Shown: in pieces, positions 1 through 8,404 of the stretch
Layout of the letters: every line of letters starts with the position of its first letter
Position numbering within the stretch: the stretch's first letter is position 1
From: an uncultured Blautia sp.
Lineage (GTDB): Bacteria > Bacillota > Clostridia > Lachnospirales > Lachnospiraceae
Direction of reading: 5' to 3'
NCBI RefSeq assembly: GCF_934371575.1
Contig: NZ_CAKRNY010000003.1
Location: forward strand, 1-64,000
DNA: 64,000 nt
Made by a program: the position numbers and the translations under genes
Notes under the pieces: generated by a model
Databases searched by the model: none
What the model was told of the DNA's origin: nothing
The model's input: only the letters and a program-made list of their open reading frames with translations

Positions 1-20
1 CCAGAACTGTTTTTGAATGG

Positions 21-49
21 AGTATAGCAAAAAAACAAGCAACTGTAAA
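21..49 (-). promoter_or_regulatory. Sigma-70-type promoter reading out of the window
   Basis: On the minus strand the -35 box is TTTACA (44-49) and the -10 box is TATACT (21-26), separated by exactly 17 bases. It lies just past the premature end of the acetyltransferase fragment and points leftward, so it would drive a gene outside the window. Its position directly beside a broken gene suggests a recombination or insertion junction. Confidence 0.6.
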
Positions 50-69
50 CTATTATTACTAGATGGATA

Positions 70-300
70 CTATACTACGTTGTTCGGGTGAAGAATATAT
101 AAGCCCAGGACCTGTCCGTTCTCCATATTCTCGGCTACCGCTGTATAAGTCTGCGCTGCGAAAAACTCTGCGCCGGTTTTCTCATCCAGACATTCTTCCT
201 GTGGAAATGCCACACCATCTTCCACAACCTCATTCCAGATGCGAATCATAGCCGGAAGATCTTTTTCCTCATATTTTTTTACGATAATTTTATTTTCCAT
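70..300 (-). pseudogene. Truncated GNAT-family N-acetyltransferase
   Basis: The 76-residue product starts like a GNAT acetyltransferase (an acetyl-CoA-dependent N-acyl transferase) and stops at HPNNVV. In intact relatives HPNNVG begins the acetyl-CoA-binding half, and the family is usually about 150-170 residues, so roughly the C-terminal half is missing. The bases beyond the stop do not continue the domain in any frame and instead hold a promoter, so this looks like a break by DNA exchange rather than a simple frameshift. The start has a GAGAAG ribosome site. It is probably inactive. The gene lies 65 bases downstream of the AlbA_2 regulator on the same strand. Confidence 0.7.
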
Positions 301-365
301 AATGGTTCTTCTCGATTTCTATTCGTTTATTAATGTATTCATCTTTTCTCGGCACACAACCATGC

Positions 366-1616
366 TTATCTTATAATATATTTCGTACCTCTTCCTCTGC
401 CCTCAACTGTTATAATGCCTTTTTGTCCCATACTCTTCAGCAACTGCGTTGTCTTGGATTTTCCAAAAGGAACATATGGTGCAATTTCACTAATTGATTT
501 CATCAAATTCTTGCTCAAAATTTTATATACAATTCTTTCAGCTTCCGTTAAGTCCACATCTTTTTCAAAATTCGGGAGTACAATCTTAATAGAATTTTCT
601 GTTACTTCAAAATCTGGTTTACTGAATCCATCTTCATATAGTTGTTTGATTCTCGTAACTCCAGTTCCAAATATCTCAACAAACCCCAGCCGATAAAATA
701 CATTTGCAAGATTTCTATTTCTTAAAACAGATAATTTCCCAGCTAAATATTCCTCTTCTGTTATTCCAGAGGGCAGCCCGCCTGGAGAAATAATTTCTAT
801 CCTGTCATCAAACATAAAAATTCTAATTCGGGCCTCTATATCCCAGACTCTGTGGATCAGCGCATTTGCAACTGCCTCTCTGAACGCAGCCTCTGGTATT
901 TTTTCCACCTTTTTTCTGTCAGCCCCCTCAATTACTTCATATTGATAATAATCCCTGAATATGTCGATTGTCTTATCGTATACTTCAAGAATTGACATAT
1001 TTTCAAAGGTTGCTCTTCTCTGAATAATATTAATATTTTCGCCAAATTTCATAATGTCAATTCCAGGAAAATGGTTTTTATCAGCCAGAATCCCTGCTGC
1101 ATTATTATATCCATTATTATTGTCATACAGATTTAATGTTTTTAAAGTATCCTGATTAAAAGTCTCAAGCTGAATGCATTCTTTTAATTTATGATATAAA
1201 GTCTCAAACGATAGTTCCTGATCTTTACACGGAAGTTCTTCAAATCTTATATTTTTTCCCTCCAGGATCAGTCTTGACAGTTCCAGTGTATCTACTTCTA
1301 TCGTAGCAGTATCATTTCTTTTATATGCTTTGGATTTATACAAATAGGGCTTATGAACACCACTTTTAACAACCAGTTTAATTGTATGATCCTGCTGCAC
1401 CTCAAGTGTATAGTCTGGTTGAGGAGAAATACTATCATTAATTTTATTTTCAATATCCAGACATGACTGTTTTTCATCTGGCAGACCTTTGGCAACACCA
1501 TTGTCGTCAACGCCAAAAAGTATCATACCGCCATCGTAATTTGAAAAGGCACTAACAGTTTTCAAAAAAGTATTTGTGACAGTTTCTTTAAACTCCATTG
1601 TTCGTGTTTCCTTCAT
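366..1616 (-). CDS. AlbA_2-domain ATP-binding transcriptional regulator
   Basis: This 416-residue protein has an AlbA_2 (Schlafen-like, divergent AAA-4) N-terminal domain at about residues 8-130, a GHKL/HATPase_c_4-type region around 230-330 with the motif EAVANALIHR, and a C-terminal winged helix. Family members are putative DNA-binding regulators of unknown ligand. I chose the internal ATG at 1614-1616 because AAGGAGC lies eight bases upstream; the reading frame extends further to 1670 without a ribosome site. It is a single gene whose promoter carries a perfect 15-bp inverted repeat, which suggests autoregulation. The downstream acetyltransferase fragment may be co-transcribed. Confidence 0.8.
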   Translation of the reverse strand: MKETRTMEFKETVTNTFLKTVSAFSNYDGGMILFGVDDNGVAKGLPDEKQSCLDIENKINDSISPQPDYTLEVQQDHTIKLVVKSGVHKPYLYKSKAYKRNDTATIEVDTLELSRLILEGKNIRFEELPCKDQELSFETLYHKLKECIQLETFNQDTLKTLNLYDNNNGYNNAAGILADKNHFPGIDIMKFGENINIIQRRATFENMSILEVYDKTIDIFRDYYQYEVIEGADRKKVEKIPEAAFREAVANALIHRVWDIEARIRIFMFDDRIEIISPGGLPSGITEEEYLAGKLSVLRNRNLANVFYRLGFVEIFGTGVTRIKQLYEDGFSKPDFEVTENSIKIVLPNFEKDVDLTEAERIVYKILSKNLMKSISEIAPYVPFGKSKTTQLLKSMGQKGIITVEGRGRGTKYIIR

Positions 1617-1649
1617 ACGATTCAGCTCCTTTTCAATTATATTTCTATT

Positions 1650-1704
1650 ATTATATGCAAAAGCGCACAAAAAAACAATCGTATTTTTTTACGATTGTTT
1701 TTTT
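1650..1704 (-). promoter_or_regulatory. Promoter with palindromic operator for the AlbA_2 regulator
   Basis: The -10 TATAAT (1650-1655) and -35 TTGTTT (1673-1678) are 17 bases apart. A perfect 15-bp inverted repeat (arms 1669-1683 and 1690-1704, core ACAATCGT/ACGATTGT, 6-base spacer) covers the -35 box. This is what an autorepressor operator looks like. The T-rich arms could also act as a terminator for the reductase upstream. Confidence 0.6.
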
Positions 1705-1741
1705 GACTTATTTCAATTATTATTTGTCAATAATTACGCAC

Positions 1742-1775
1742 AAAAATACAGCTGAAAGACATTACTTCAGCTGTA
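1742..1775 (-). terminator. Rho-independent terminator of the aldo/keto reductase
   Basis: A perfect 10-bp stem (TACAGCTGAA at 1747-1756 pairing with 1766-1775) has a 9-base loop and is followed on the minus strand by TTTTT. It lies about 45 bases past the reductase stop. Confidence 0.85.
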
Positions 1776-1817
1776 TCTGTAAGTTTTCGTGCTCCCTGAT
1801 CCTTTTTAATTACTTCA

Positions 1818-2750
1818 TCAGGGCAGATCATTTCCTGCAGCCAGGTATATCTCGTACCATTCCTTTTTGCTCAACCTAAATTCTGTTGCTTTTGCTGCTT
1901 CACGAACACGAGTCGACTTTGTAGTACCGATTACAGCCTGAGTTGCTCCGGGGTAGCGAAGAATCCAGGCAAGAGCAACCGCCATTGGCGTGACTGCCTT
2001 TTCAGAAGCAATTCTATTGAGCACAGTGTTCAGTTCCCGATAATTATCAGATCCAAGAAAAGTTCCCTGAAAATATCCATACTGAAGGGAAGACCACGCC
2101 TGAACCGGGATCTTTTTCATACGGCAGTATTCCAGTACTCCGCCGCCATCCCGCATGATTCCCTTATCACACTGCATATCCATGTGAAAACCAGCGTCGA
2201 AGACCTGGGTAACGGCACAGCTAAGCTGAATCTGGTTTGCACAAATTGGGAACTGTATTTCCCTGCTTAGCATTTCCATCATCATAGGCGTCATGTTACT
2301 AACTCCAAAATTCCGTACTTTTCCAGCATTATAAAGACGGTCAAAAGCTTCTGCAATTTCATCTGGTTCCATAAGCGCATCTGGTCTGTGAAGAAGCAGG
2401 CTATCCAGATGATCTGTGTGAAGTCTGGACAAAATTCCATCTACGGCCTCCAGAATATAATCTCTGGAAAAATCGAAATAGGTAAAATCCGGATCACAAC
2501 GGATTCCACATTTTGACTGAACGAAAAATTTAGTGCGCAAAGAAGGATTCTCTGTAAAAACTTTTCCTATCACTTCTTCTGATTTTCCACCACCATAAAT
2601 ATCTGCGAGGTCCAGAAAGTTAATCCCATCTTCAAGACCAGTCTCAATCAAATCTGCTGCCTCGCCAGTGGACATCTCTGAAATTCTCATCAGTCCCATA
2701 ACAATTTCAGATACCTTATCCTTATCTTTTCCAAATTCAATATACTGCAT
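1818..2750 (-). CDS. Aldo/keto reductase family oxidoreductase
   Basis: This 310-residue NAD(P)H-dependent carbonyl reductase belongs to the YdhF-like branch of the aldo/keto reductases. The catalytic tetrad is recognisable: Asp47 (LDLAD), Tyr52 (IYGGG), Lys80 (QSKCG) and the histidine of LLLHRPD. The NADPH-binding end shows AVIGTTKSTRV. It is predicted to be a soluble TIM barrel and the length is normal. The ATG at 2748-2750 is preceded by GAGGAGA; a longer frame to 2798 has no such site. It is monocistronic with its own terminator. The substrate cannot be told from sequence. Confidence 0.88.
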   Translation of the reverse strand: MQYIEFGKDKDKVSEIVMGLMRISEMSTGEAADLIETGLEDGINFLDLADIYGGGKSEEVIGKVFTENPSLRTKFFVQSKCGIRCDPDFTYFDFSRDYILEAVDGILSRLHTDHLDSLLLHRPDALMEPDEIAEAFDRLYNAGKVRNFGVSNMTPMMMEMLSREIQFPICANQIQLSCAVTQVFDAGFHMDMQCDKGIMRDGGGVLEYCRMKKIPVQAWSSLQYGYFQGTFLGSDNYRELNTVLNRIASEKAVTPMAVALAWILRYPGATQAVIGTTKSTRVREAAKATEFRLSKKEWYEIYLAAGNDLP

Positions 2751-2841
2751 ACGATTTTCTCCTCTTGTACCAAACAGCTTCTTGTCCAGAAACCGCAATA
2801 TTACATCTTATTTTGCAGAAAGCCTTTTTCAGACACGCTCT

Positions 2842-2870
2842 AGTTTATCACACTGTTAATAGCCTTGCAA
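2842..2870 (-). promoter_or_regulatory. Probable promoter of the aldo/keto reductase
   Basis: TTGCAA (2865-2870) and TAAACT (2842-2847) are separated by exactly 17 bases, about 90 bases before the start codon. Each box matches four of six consensus bases. Confidence 0.45.
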
Positions 2871-2930
2871 GATTCCGCTTTTTCGCCATTAAACAGTTTT
2901 TCAATTTTTCAATTTCATTTGTTGCAGAAC

Positions 2931-2959
2931 AAAACAAAGAGCCGGATTCCTCCGACTCT
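2931..2959 (-). terminator. Terminator of oleate hydratase
   Basis: An 8-bp stem (2938-2945 with 2952-2959, one G-U pair) is followed on the minus strand by TTGTTTT. It lies about 40 bases past the hydratase stop. Confidence 0.75.
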
Positions 2960-2995
2960 TCGCACGTTTCAACATATATAAGTCTTTGCCGCTAC

Positions 2996-4963
2996 CTATT
3001 TCTCCAACATATAATCCTTAATCACATCATGGTCTCTCAGCACTTTCTCCACTAAGGTTCCCTTAATTGCTTTCAGCAGAGGTTTTTTCACCAGGTTCAA
3101 CGGTCCAGGAAGCTCGATTTCAAGTGGTGATCTGCCATCCATAAGTTTTACACTGGCATCGAGGAGTTCTCGTACGTCGTACACACTGCCCCATACTTCC
3201 GGAACACCACGGTCTACGCCCATAAGTCCGTATACAGCTTCCATTGCGGTACGAACAGAATATTCTGTGGTGAAGATAGTGTCTCTTGGAGTCTCTGCGA
3301 ACTGTCCAAGGAATGCGAAGTTCACACAGCCATCCGGGATAACGTCCGGTCTGTCACCTTTGGCTCTTGGCATGAAGAATGCAGTGATGTAAGGCATCAT
3401 GGTCGGTACGCAGACTGCGCTGTTTTCAGCCAGATCTTCGATCTGATCCGTCGGTACACCCATGTGGTACAGCCACTCTTCGGTGATCTCTTTACCGGTA
3501 CATTCTTTCATCGGTTTCTTTACATAATCGCCAGGTACATCTGTAAACAGACCATATACCCATACGCAAACCTTATCTTTATCCTGCTCCTTGAACTGAC
3601 CCTGACGGTTGATGGTCCAGCTTAACAGCCAGCTGGAATCCTGACAGCTTACAATACCGCCGGTAACAACCTTGCCGCTCTTTGGATCTCGCTTGCAGAT
3701 GTCAGTAATATAAGGAATGATCTTGTCATCCAGTGTGGTAACAGTTGCAGATTCCCAGTTAGTCTTTGCAATGTCGGAGCAGAATTTCTCCGGATGACCG
3801 AAGGACGGATCCTGTTTTGCAATGTTTTTCCAAAGGCTCCAGCAGCCGCTTGTACGAACCTCAGCATCTCCGTTTGGAGCATGGTTCTGGTCACCGTAGA
3901 TAGTTCCCTCTGTACAACTTCCGTTGGTAACAAATACGTAATCGTTCTCGGTAAGAAGGATTCCCTTCTCAACACCCTTTACCTTGCACTCAATAGCAGT
4001 TGCCACTTTTTTGCCATCGTGGATATCAAAGATTACATTGGTAACCTCTGTGTTGAACTGGAAATCAACACCTGCTGCCTCCAGATATTTCTGCATTGGA
4101 AGAATCAGGGATTCATACTGGTTGTATTTGGTGAATTTCAGGGCGCTGAAATCTGGAAGTCCGCCGATATGGTGGATGAAACGCTGGATGTAAAGCTTCA
4201 TCTCAAGTGCGCTGTGCCAGTTTTCGAATGCGAACATGGTTCTCCAATATAACCAGAATGTGGAATTCAGAACCTCGTCATCGAATACATCTTCAATGGT
4301 CTTGTCATAAAGATCCTCGTCCTTTGTAAAGAACAGCTTCATGATTTCCATGCAGCCCTTCTGGCTCAGGTTGAATTTGCCATCTGTGTGAGCGTCTTTG
4401 CCCTGATTTACAGTGGCACGGCAAAGAGAGTAGTTCGGGTCGTGCTTGTTCAGCCAGTAGTACTCATCCAGTACAGATGCGCCTGGTTTTTCCAGGGAAG
4501 GAATGCTGTGGAAAAGATCCCAGAGGCATTCGAAGTGGTTCTCCATCTCACGGCCGCCTCGCATTACGTATCCTCTCATCGGATCAAAAATACCGTCGCA
4601 TGCGCCGCCTGCAATGTCCATTGCTTCCAGAACATGAATGTGGTCGCCTGGCATCTGTGCGTCTCTTACCAGGAAGCAGGCTGCTGCCAGAGAAGCAAGT
4701 CCGCTTCCTACCAGATATGCATGCTTGTCATCTACGCCTTCCGGTTTCTCCGGGCGGGCAAATGCTTCGTAGTTACCGTTTGTATAATAAATGCCTTTGC
4801 TGTTTTTCTCGTTTTTACCACGCTCTGTATTGCGGTAATTCGGGTCTACGTGTGCTTCTGTGATCTGTTTCTCCTCACGGCTTTTATTTGCCAGAACTGC
4901 TGCTCCTGCACCTGCTGCAGCAAGTGCTGCCATACCTAATACGGAATGTTTTTTCTTTGACAT
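2996..4963 (-). CDS. ohyA: Oleate hydratase (myosin-cross-reactive antigen family)
   Basis: This 655-residue FAD protein adds water to the cis-9 double bond of oleate and similar unsaturated fatty acids, giving 10-hydroxystearate (EC 4.2.1.53), a detoxification reaction of gut bacteria. The dinucleotide fold (VGSGLASLAAA), the RGGREM segment holding the catalytic glutamate, and the HFECLWDLF block are all present. Unlike many homologues, an N-terminal hydrophobic stretch (about residues 8-27, Ala/Gly-rich after KKK) precedes the enzyme and could tether it to the membrane. The ATG at 4961-4963 has AAAGGTGG upstream. The neighbouring TetR gene, transcribed the same way, is the likely regulator. 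Confidence 0.92.
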   Translation of the reverse strand: MSKKKHSVLGMAALAAAGAGAAVLANKSREEKQITEAHVDPNYRNTERGKNEKNSKGIYYTNGNYEAFARPEKPEGVDDKHAYLVGSGLASLAAACFLVRDAQMPGDHIHVLEAMDIAGGACDGIFDPMRGYVMRGGREMENHFECLWDLFHSIPSLEKPGASVLDEYYWLNKHDPNYSLCRATVNQGKDAHTDGKFNLSQKGCMEIMKLFFTKDEDLYDKTIEDVFDDEVLNSTFWLYWRTMFAFENWHSALEMKLYIQRFIHHIGGLPDFSALKFTKYNQYESLILPMQKYLEAAGVDFQFNTEVTNVIFDIHDGKKVATAIECKVKGVEKGILLTENDYVFVTNGSCTEGTIYGDQNHAPNGDAEVRTSGCWSLWKNIAKQDPSFGHPEKFCSDIAKTNWESATVTTLDDKIIPYITDICKRDPKSGKVVTGGIVSCQDSSWLLSWTINRQGQFKEQDKDKVCVWVYGLFTDVPGDYVKKPMKECTGKEITEEWLYHMGVPTDQIEDLAENSAVCVPTMMPYITAFFMPRAKGDRPDVIPDGCVNFAFLGQFAETPRDTIFTTEYSVRTAMEAVYGLMGVDRGVPEVWGSVYDVRELLDASVKLMDGRSPLEIELPGPLNLVKKPLLKAIKGTLVEKVLRDHDVIKDYMLEK

Positions 4964-5089
4964 AAAAATTACCACCTTTCTGAAATTTGCCGTTACATGA
5001 TTTCCGGCTATCTATGTTTATTCTTGTATTTAGTATTTCCTGTTTCTGAGTGTATTCTACGTCGAAAAAACATTTTCCTCAATTTACAA

Positions 5090-5123
5090 AACATGGCGGA
5101 TGACAAAAAACTTATCATCCGCC
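5090..5123 (-). terminator. Terminator of the TetR-family gene
   Basis: A perfect 9-bp stem GGCGGATGA (5095-5103) pairs with 5115-5123, followed on the minus strand by ATGTTTTG. It starts 18 bases past the regulator stop and separates it from the hydratase gene. Confidence 0.8.
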
Positions 5124-5140
5124 TTACTTTGTAAAGTTAA

Positions 5141-5701
5141 TTATTTTTCTTTCTCCATATTCCGCAGTGAATTTCCAACATTTCCATGCATGGTCACGCA
5201 GATCATATTCGCGATTTCTTCCGGTGCTTCCTTCATTCCCCGCTTGATCCAGTCCAGCATCACACCAACGAAGCTGTATTTGTAAAAATCTGCAATAAAT
5301 TTCTTCTGCTCTTCTGTGACCATCAGATTCTCGCTCTGTTCTTCCACAACGCCCTCGATCAATTGGTACGTCAGACTGTACAGATAATTTTCCACCTGTT
5401 CTCTGCCCACAGAACGATACACATTCAAAATAAACGGTTTATTTTCCAAAACAGCTTCAAATATCTGTTCAATTCCTTCCTGCCAGGTATCATAAGTCTT
5501 TTTCCCTTGCAGAGCTCTGGACGCATCCTCAATGCAAGCCCATTCAACCAGGTCATAAATATCTTTGAAATGATAGTAAAATGCCATCCGGCTGATTCCG
5601 CAGTCCGTGGTCAGATCACTGATCGTAATCTTGTCCAGAGGCTTCTGAAGAAGAAATTTCTTTAAAGATTCTTCCAGGGCGTTTTTTGTGATGTTATTCA
5701 T
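5141..5701 (-). CDS. TetR/AcrR-family transcriptional regulator
   Basis: This 186-residue protein has a TetR-type helix-turn-helix at about residues 5-50 (ITISDLTTDCGISRMAFYYHF) and a helical ligand-binding C-terminus of the DhaS/TetR_C_8 kind. The ATG at 5699-5701 follows AGGAGG at an 11-base spacing; the frame continues upstream to 5737 but without a better site. It lies directly upstream of oleate hydratase on the same strand with a terminator between them, so a role as a fatty-acid-responsive repressor of the hydratase is an inference from position only. Confidence 0.8.
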   Translation of the reverse strand: MNNITKNALEESLKKFLLQKPLDKITISDLTTDCGISRMAFYYHFKDIYDLVEWACIEDASRALQGKKTYDTWQEGIEQIFEAVLENKPFILNVYRSVGREQVENYLYSLTYQLIEGVVEEQSENLMVTEEQKKFIADFYKYSFVGVMLDWIKRGMKEAPEEIANMICVTMHGNVGNSLRNMEKEK

Positions 5702-5764
5702 TCCGATGTATTCCTCCTGTTTTTGTAATGTACTCACTTGCTCTTTTTATAAATCTTTTCTATG

Positions 5765-7171
5765 CTATTTTTTTCGCCCCAACACCTCCATAATATCCTC
5801 GAATCTTACCAACTTCACATTTCCCAATTTCTGCGCTTCTTCCTCGCAGCCTTTTGTAAAGCCGCTTTTTGAAAAAAGATACAGATACGTCCTGGGATAA
5901 TGGAACAACTGGCTGCGCGCCACAAGAGTTTCCAGAACGCCCAGGTCCACCTTTTCATTTGTCCATTTACACTCGCCAAATAGAGCTGTATTCTTATCTG
6001 CTTCTCCCATAATATCAATTTCTGACTGGCTTCTTGTTCTCTGGTCATTTCCCCACCAGCGCCCCAGCTCTGAAAAATCTACCGGACACTCTCCGGTCAA
6101 CAATAACTTCCAAAGATACTGACGGCAAATTTCTTCAAATACAAGTCCCATATACTCGGATAAATGTGACTCAATCCTGCTGTATGCCAGATCGGTCGCT
6201 CCCCGGGCTATGATAGAGCTGTTCTCTGGAACAAATCGATACCAGAAACGAAAAAGATTATCCGCAATTTTATAAATAGACTTCTTGGAATTCGCTTCAC
6301 CATAAGGATTCTCCTTCTCAACCAGACCAAGGGATATGAGATTCTTCAGATATGTGGAGCATGTACCCGTGTTCTCACCTACCTTCGTGGAAATCTCAGA
6401 CAATCTTGAATATCCGGTGGCAATGGCCGTAATAATCGCATTATACAGTGCAGGCTCACGTACCTCCTGCTTCAGGAGATTCTCTGGCTCTTCAAATAAA
6501 GAAGATGTAGGATTCAAAAAAGTATTCTTAATATTCTCTTCTACGCTTAAATCCCTTCGAATCTGTAACAAATACTGGGGTGTACCGCCTACCATACCAT
6601 AAAGCAGTGCCTTATCCATATCAGAGAATGATTTTAAATAATTGCAGGTATCTTCAAAATCAAAAGGAAGTATTTTCATCTGTGCAGTACGCCTGCCATA
6701 TAATGGCGCTTTATAGGCCAACACATGATCTTCCATATATGACATAGAAGAACCGCATAAAATAAGCATTAATTTAGAATTATCCTTATATTTATCAATC
6801 AGCATTTGCAGCGTAGATGCCAGACTCTCAGAAGCGCGCGCTACATACGGATATTCATCTATGGCCAGAATCAGCCGTTCGCTCTCACCTAGCTTAAATA
6901 CATATTCCAATGCAGATTGGAAAGATGCAAAGGAAGTATCTGCCACGATTCCAGAACCATATTCTATAATATTCTTGCTAAAGTTCTCAAGATTCTGTTT
7001 CTCATTGCTTTCTACCCCCATGAAGTAGATAGACTTCTTATCCTTAATAAATTCACTGATAAGAGCAGTCTTCCCCACACGGCGACGGCCATATATAACT
7101 GCAAATTCAAATTTCCCAGATGTATATAAACGATTCAAGGCCGCCAAATCTCGCTCTCTTCCTATAAACAT
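5765..7171 (-). CDS. AAA-type ATPase with DUF234 nuclease-like C-terminus
   Basis: This 468-residue protein resembles the archaeal-type 'ATP-binding protein, DUF234' family. It has Walker A at 28-36 (GRRRVGKT), Walker B at 101-106 (ILAIDE), a central winged helix around 255-305, and a C-terminal DUF234 region. That region keeps Asp386 and the Glu400-Cys-Lys402 (ExK) arrangement of PD-(D/E)xK nucleases. The biological role of the family is unknown. The ATG at 7169-7171 follows GGGAGGGGG. It stands alone, with a promoter containing one near-perfect inverted repeat plus a third half-site, suggesting tight self-regulation. Confidence 0.8.
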   Translation of the reverse strand: MFIGRERDLAALNRLYTSGKFEFAVIYGRRRVGKTALISEFIKDKKSIYFMGVESNEKQNLENFSKNIIEYGSGIVADTSFASFQSALEYVFKLGESERLILAIDEYPYVARASESLASTLQMLIDKYKDNSKLMLILCGSSMSYMEDHVLAYKAPLYGRRTAQMKILPFDFEDTCNYLKSFSDMDKALLYGMVGGTPQYLLQIRRDLSVEENIKNTFLNPTSSLFEEPENLLKQEVREPALYNAIITAIATGYSRLSEISTKVGENTGTCSTYLKNLISLGLVEKENPYGEANSKKSIYKIADNLFRFWYRFVPENSSIIARGATDLAYSRIESHLSEYMGLVFEEICRQYLWKLLLTGECPVDFSELGRWWGNDQRTRSQSEIDIMGEADKNTALFGECKWTNEKVDLGVLETLVARSQLFHYPRTYLYLFSKSGFTKGCEEEAQKLGNVKLVRFEDIMEVLGRKK

Positions 7172-7197
7172 ATATGTACCCCCTCCCTTGTAAAGAT

Positions 7198-7226
7198 ATT
7201 TTATCATAGCTTTTCAATTTAGTCAA
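7198..7226 (-). promoter_or_regulatory. Promoter of the DUF234 ATPase
   Basis: TTGACT (7221-7226) and TAAAAT (7198-7203) are spaced 17 bases apart. The -35 box sits inside the left arm of the repeat at 7218-7284. Confidence 0.65.
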
Positions 7227-7284
7227 TTACGATTTACTAAATCATAATTAACTAAATCGTGATATAGTAAATTGTAATTAACTA
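7218..7284. repeat. Iterated AT-rich operator-like repeats
   Basis: Arms 7218-7236 and 7238-7256 form a 19-bp inverted repeat with two mismatches and a 1-base centre. A third copy of the half-site (TAAATTGTAATTAACTA, 7268-7284) repeats the second arm at exactly 30 bases, about three helical turns. The arrangement overlaps the -35 box and looks like cooperative repressor sites. Confidence 0.65.
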
Positions 7285-7320
7285 CTTTGTACTTTACCCA
7301 TTTTATCCCATTATGCCCAA

Positions 7321-7363
7321 TATAAAACAGACGGATACACATTATAATCATGTACCCGCCTGT
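7321..7363 (-). terminator. Terminator of the sugar ABC transporter operon
   Basis: A 13-bp stem with several G-U pairs (7327-7339 with 7351-7363) is followed on the minus strand by TTTATATT, 20 bases past the last permease stop. Confidence 0.75.
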
Positions 7364-7384
7364 CTCATTTCATTTATTCAATTC

Positions 7385-8404
7385 TTATTTACTCTTTCTC
7401 TCCTTCACCAGTGCAAATACACTCTGAAGTACAATGAAGAAGCACAGCAGAATGGCTGTCACAATGTTGGACCAGGAGCTGATCAGTTTTCCGTTTGTCT
7501 TAACCAGGGTGGAAATAGTACCGTTGATCAGTACACCAAATAGGGAGCCCAGCACATTTCCAACACCACCGGTAAGAAGTGTACCACCGATAACAGCTGA
7601 GGAAATGGCATCCATTTCAAGTCCTGTAGCCTGGGTGGTGGTTCCTGCCATGGTGTTCAGGCAGTAACAGATTCCACCGATAGAGGTAAGAAAACTGGAA
7701 AGGATATATGCTTTCATCTGGGTTTTCTTAACATCAAGTCCCATCAGGGTGGCAGACTGCTGATTGCCGCCCACTGCGTAGATACTGCGTCCGAAACGAG
7801 TATATTTCAGCATCAAATAAATAACAAGAACTACGATCAGTGCAACTACAACTGTTACACGAAGGTATGGATACTGCATAATTCCTTTTTTGTTCAGATA
7901 ACCTCCAAATGGAAGGGAAATCTTGAAGCTGGAAAGAGTGGTAAAAATTTTATCAGAAACAATACTTACCTGCTCTTTACAGATCACGGCTGTCATACCT
8001 CTGGCAAAGAACATGCCCGCCATAGTTACAATAAATGGCTGAATCTCCAGATAGGAAATGCAAAAGCCCTGAACAATACCAAATACAATACCAATTACAA
8101 GAATCAGAAGCATAAGCATCGGACTGGACCATCCCCACTGCTCGATTCCCACTGCCAGGATCATACAATCCATAGCAACTATGGAGCCTACGGAAATATC
8201 AATACCGCCAGTGAGCATGACGCAAGTCATACCAGCTGTGATGCAGATCAGACCGGCATTGTTGATCAGAATATTCAGGAATGTCTGAAAACGGGTAAAG
8301 CCTTTGTCCGCATATACAATACATCCTGCCGCATACATTACAAAGAATAATACAATGGTGATCAGCAGCAACAGGTTATTGCTGTTTATTTTTTTCTTTT
8401 TCAT
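7385..8404 (-). CDS. yjfF: Sugar ABC transporter permease, YjfF-like
   Basis: This 339-residue integral membrane protein of the BPD_transp_2 (ribose/galactose RbsC) family has about nine to ten hydrophobic segments. It is the second permease of a YtfQRT-YjfF-type importer, whose Escherichia coli counterpart takes up galactofuranose. The EAA-like cytoplasmic loop is recognisable (YAVGGNQQSATLMGLDVKKTQMKA region). It overlaps the preceding permease by ATGA, with AAAGGAGG inside that gene, so the two are translationally coupled. It is the last gene of the operon. The substrate here is inferred from family only. Confidence 0.85.
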   Translation of the reverse strand: MKKKKINSNNLLLLITIVLFFVMYAAGCIVYADKGFTRFQTFLNILINNAGLICITAGMTCVMLTGGIDISVGSIVAMDCMILAVGIEQWGWSSPMLMLLILVIGIVFGIVQGFCISYLEIQPFIVTMAGMFFARGMTAVICKEQVSIVSDKIFTTLSSFKISLPFGGYLNKKGIMQYPYLRVTVVVALIVVLVIYLMLKYTRFGRSIYAVGGNQQSATLMGLDVKKTQMKAYILSSFLTSIGGICYCLNTMAGTTTQATGLEMDAISSAVIGGTLLTGGVGNVLGSLFGVLINGTISTLVKTNGKLISSWSNIVTAILLCFFIVLQSVFALVKERKSK

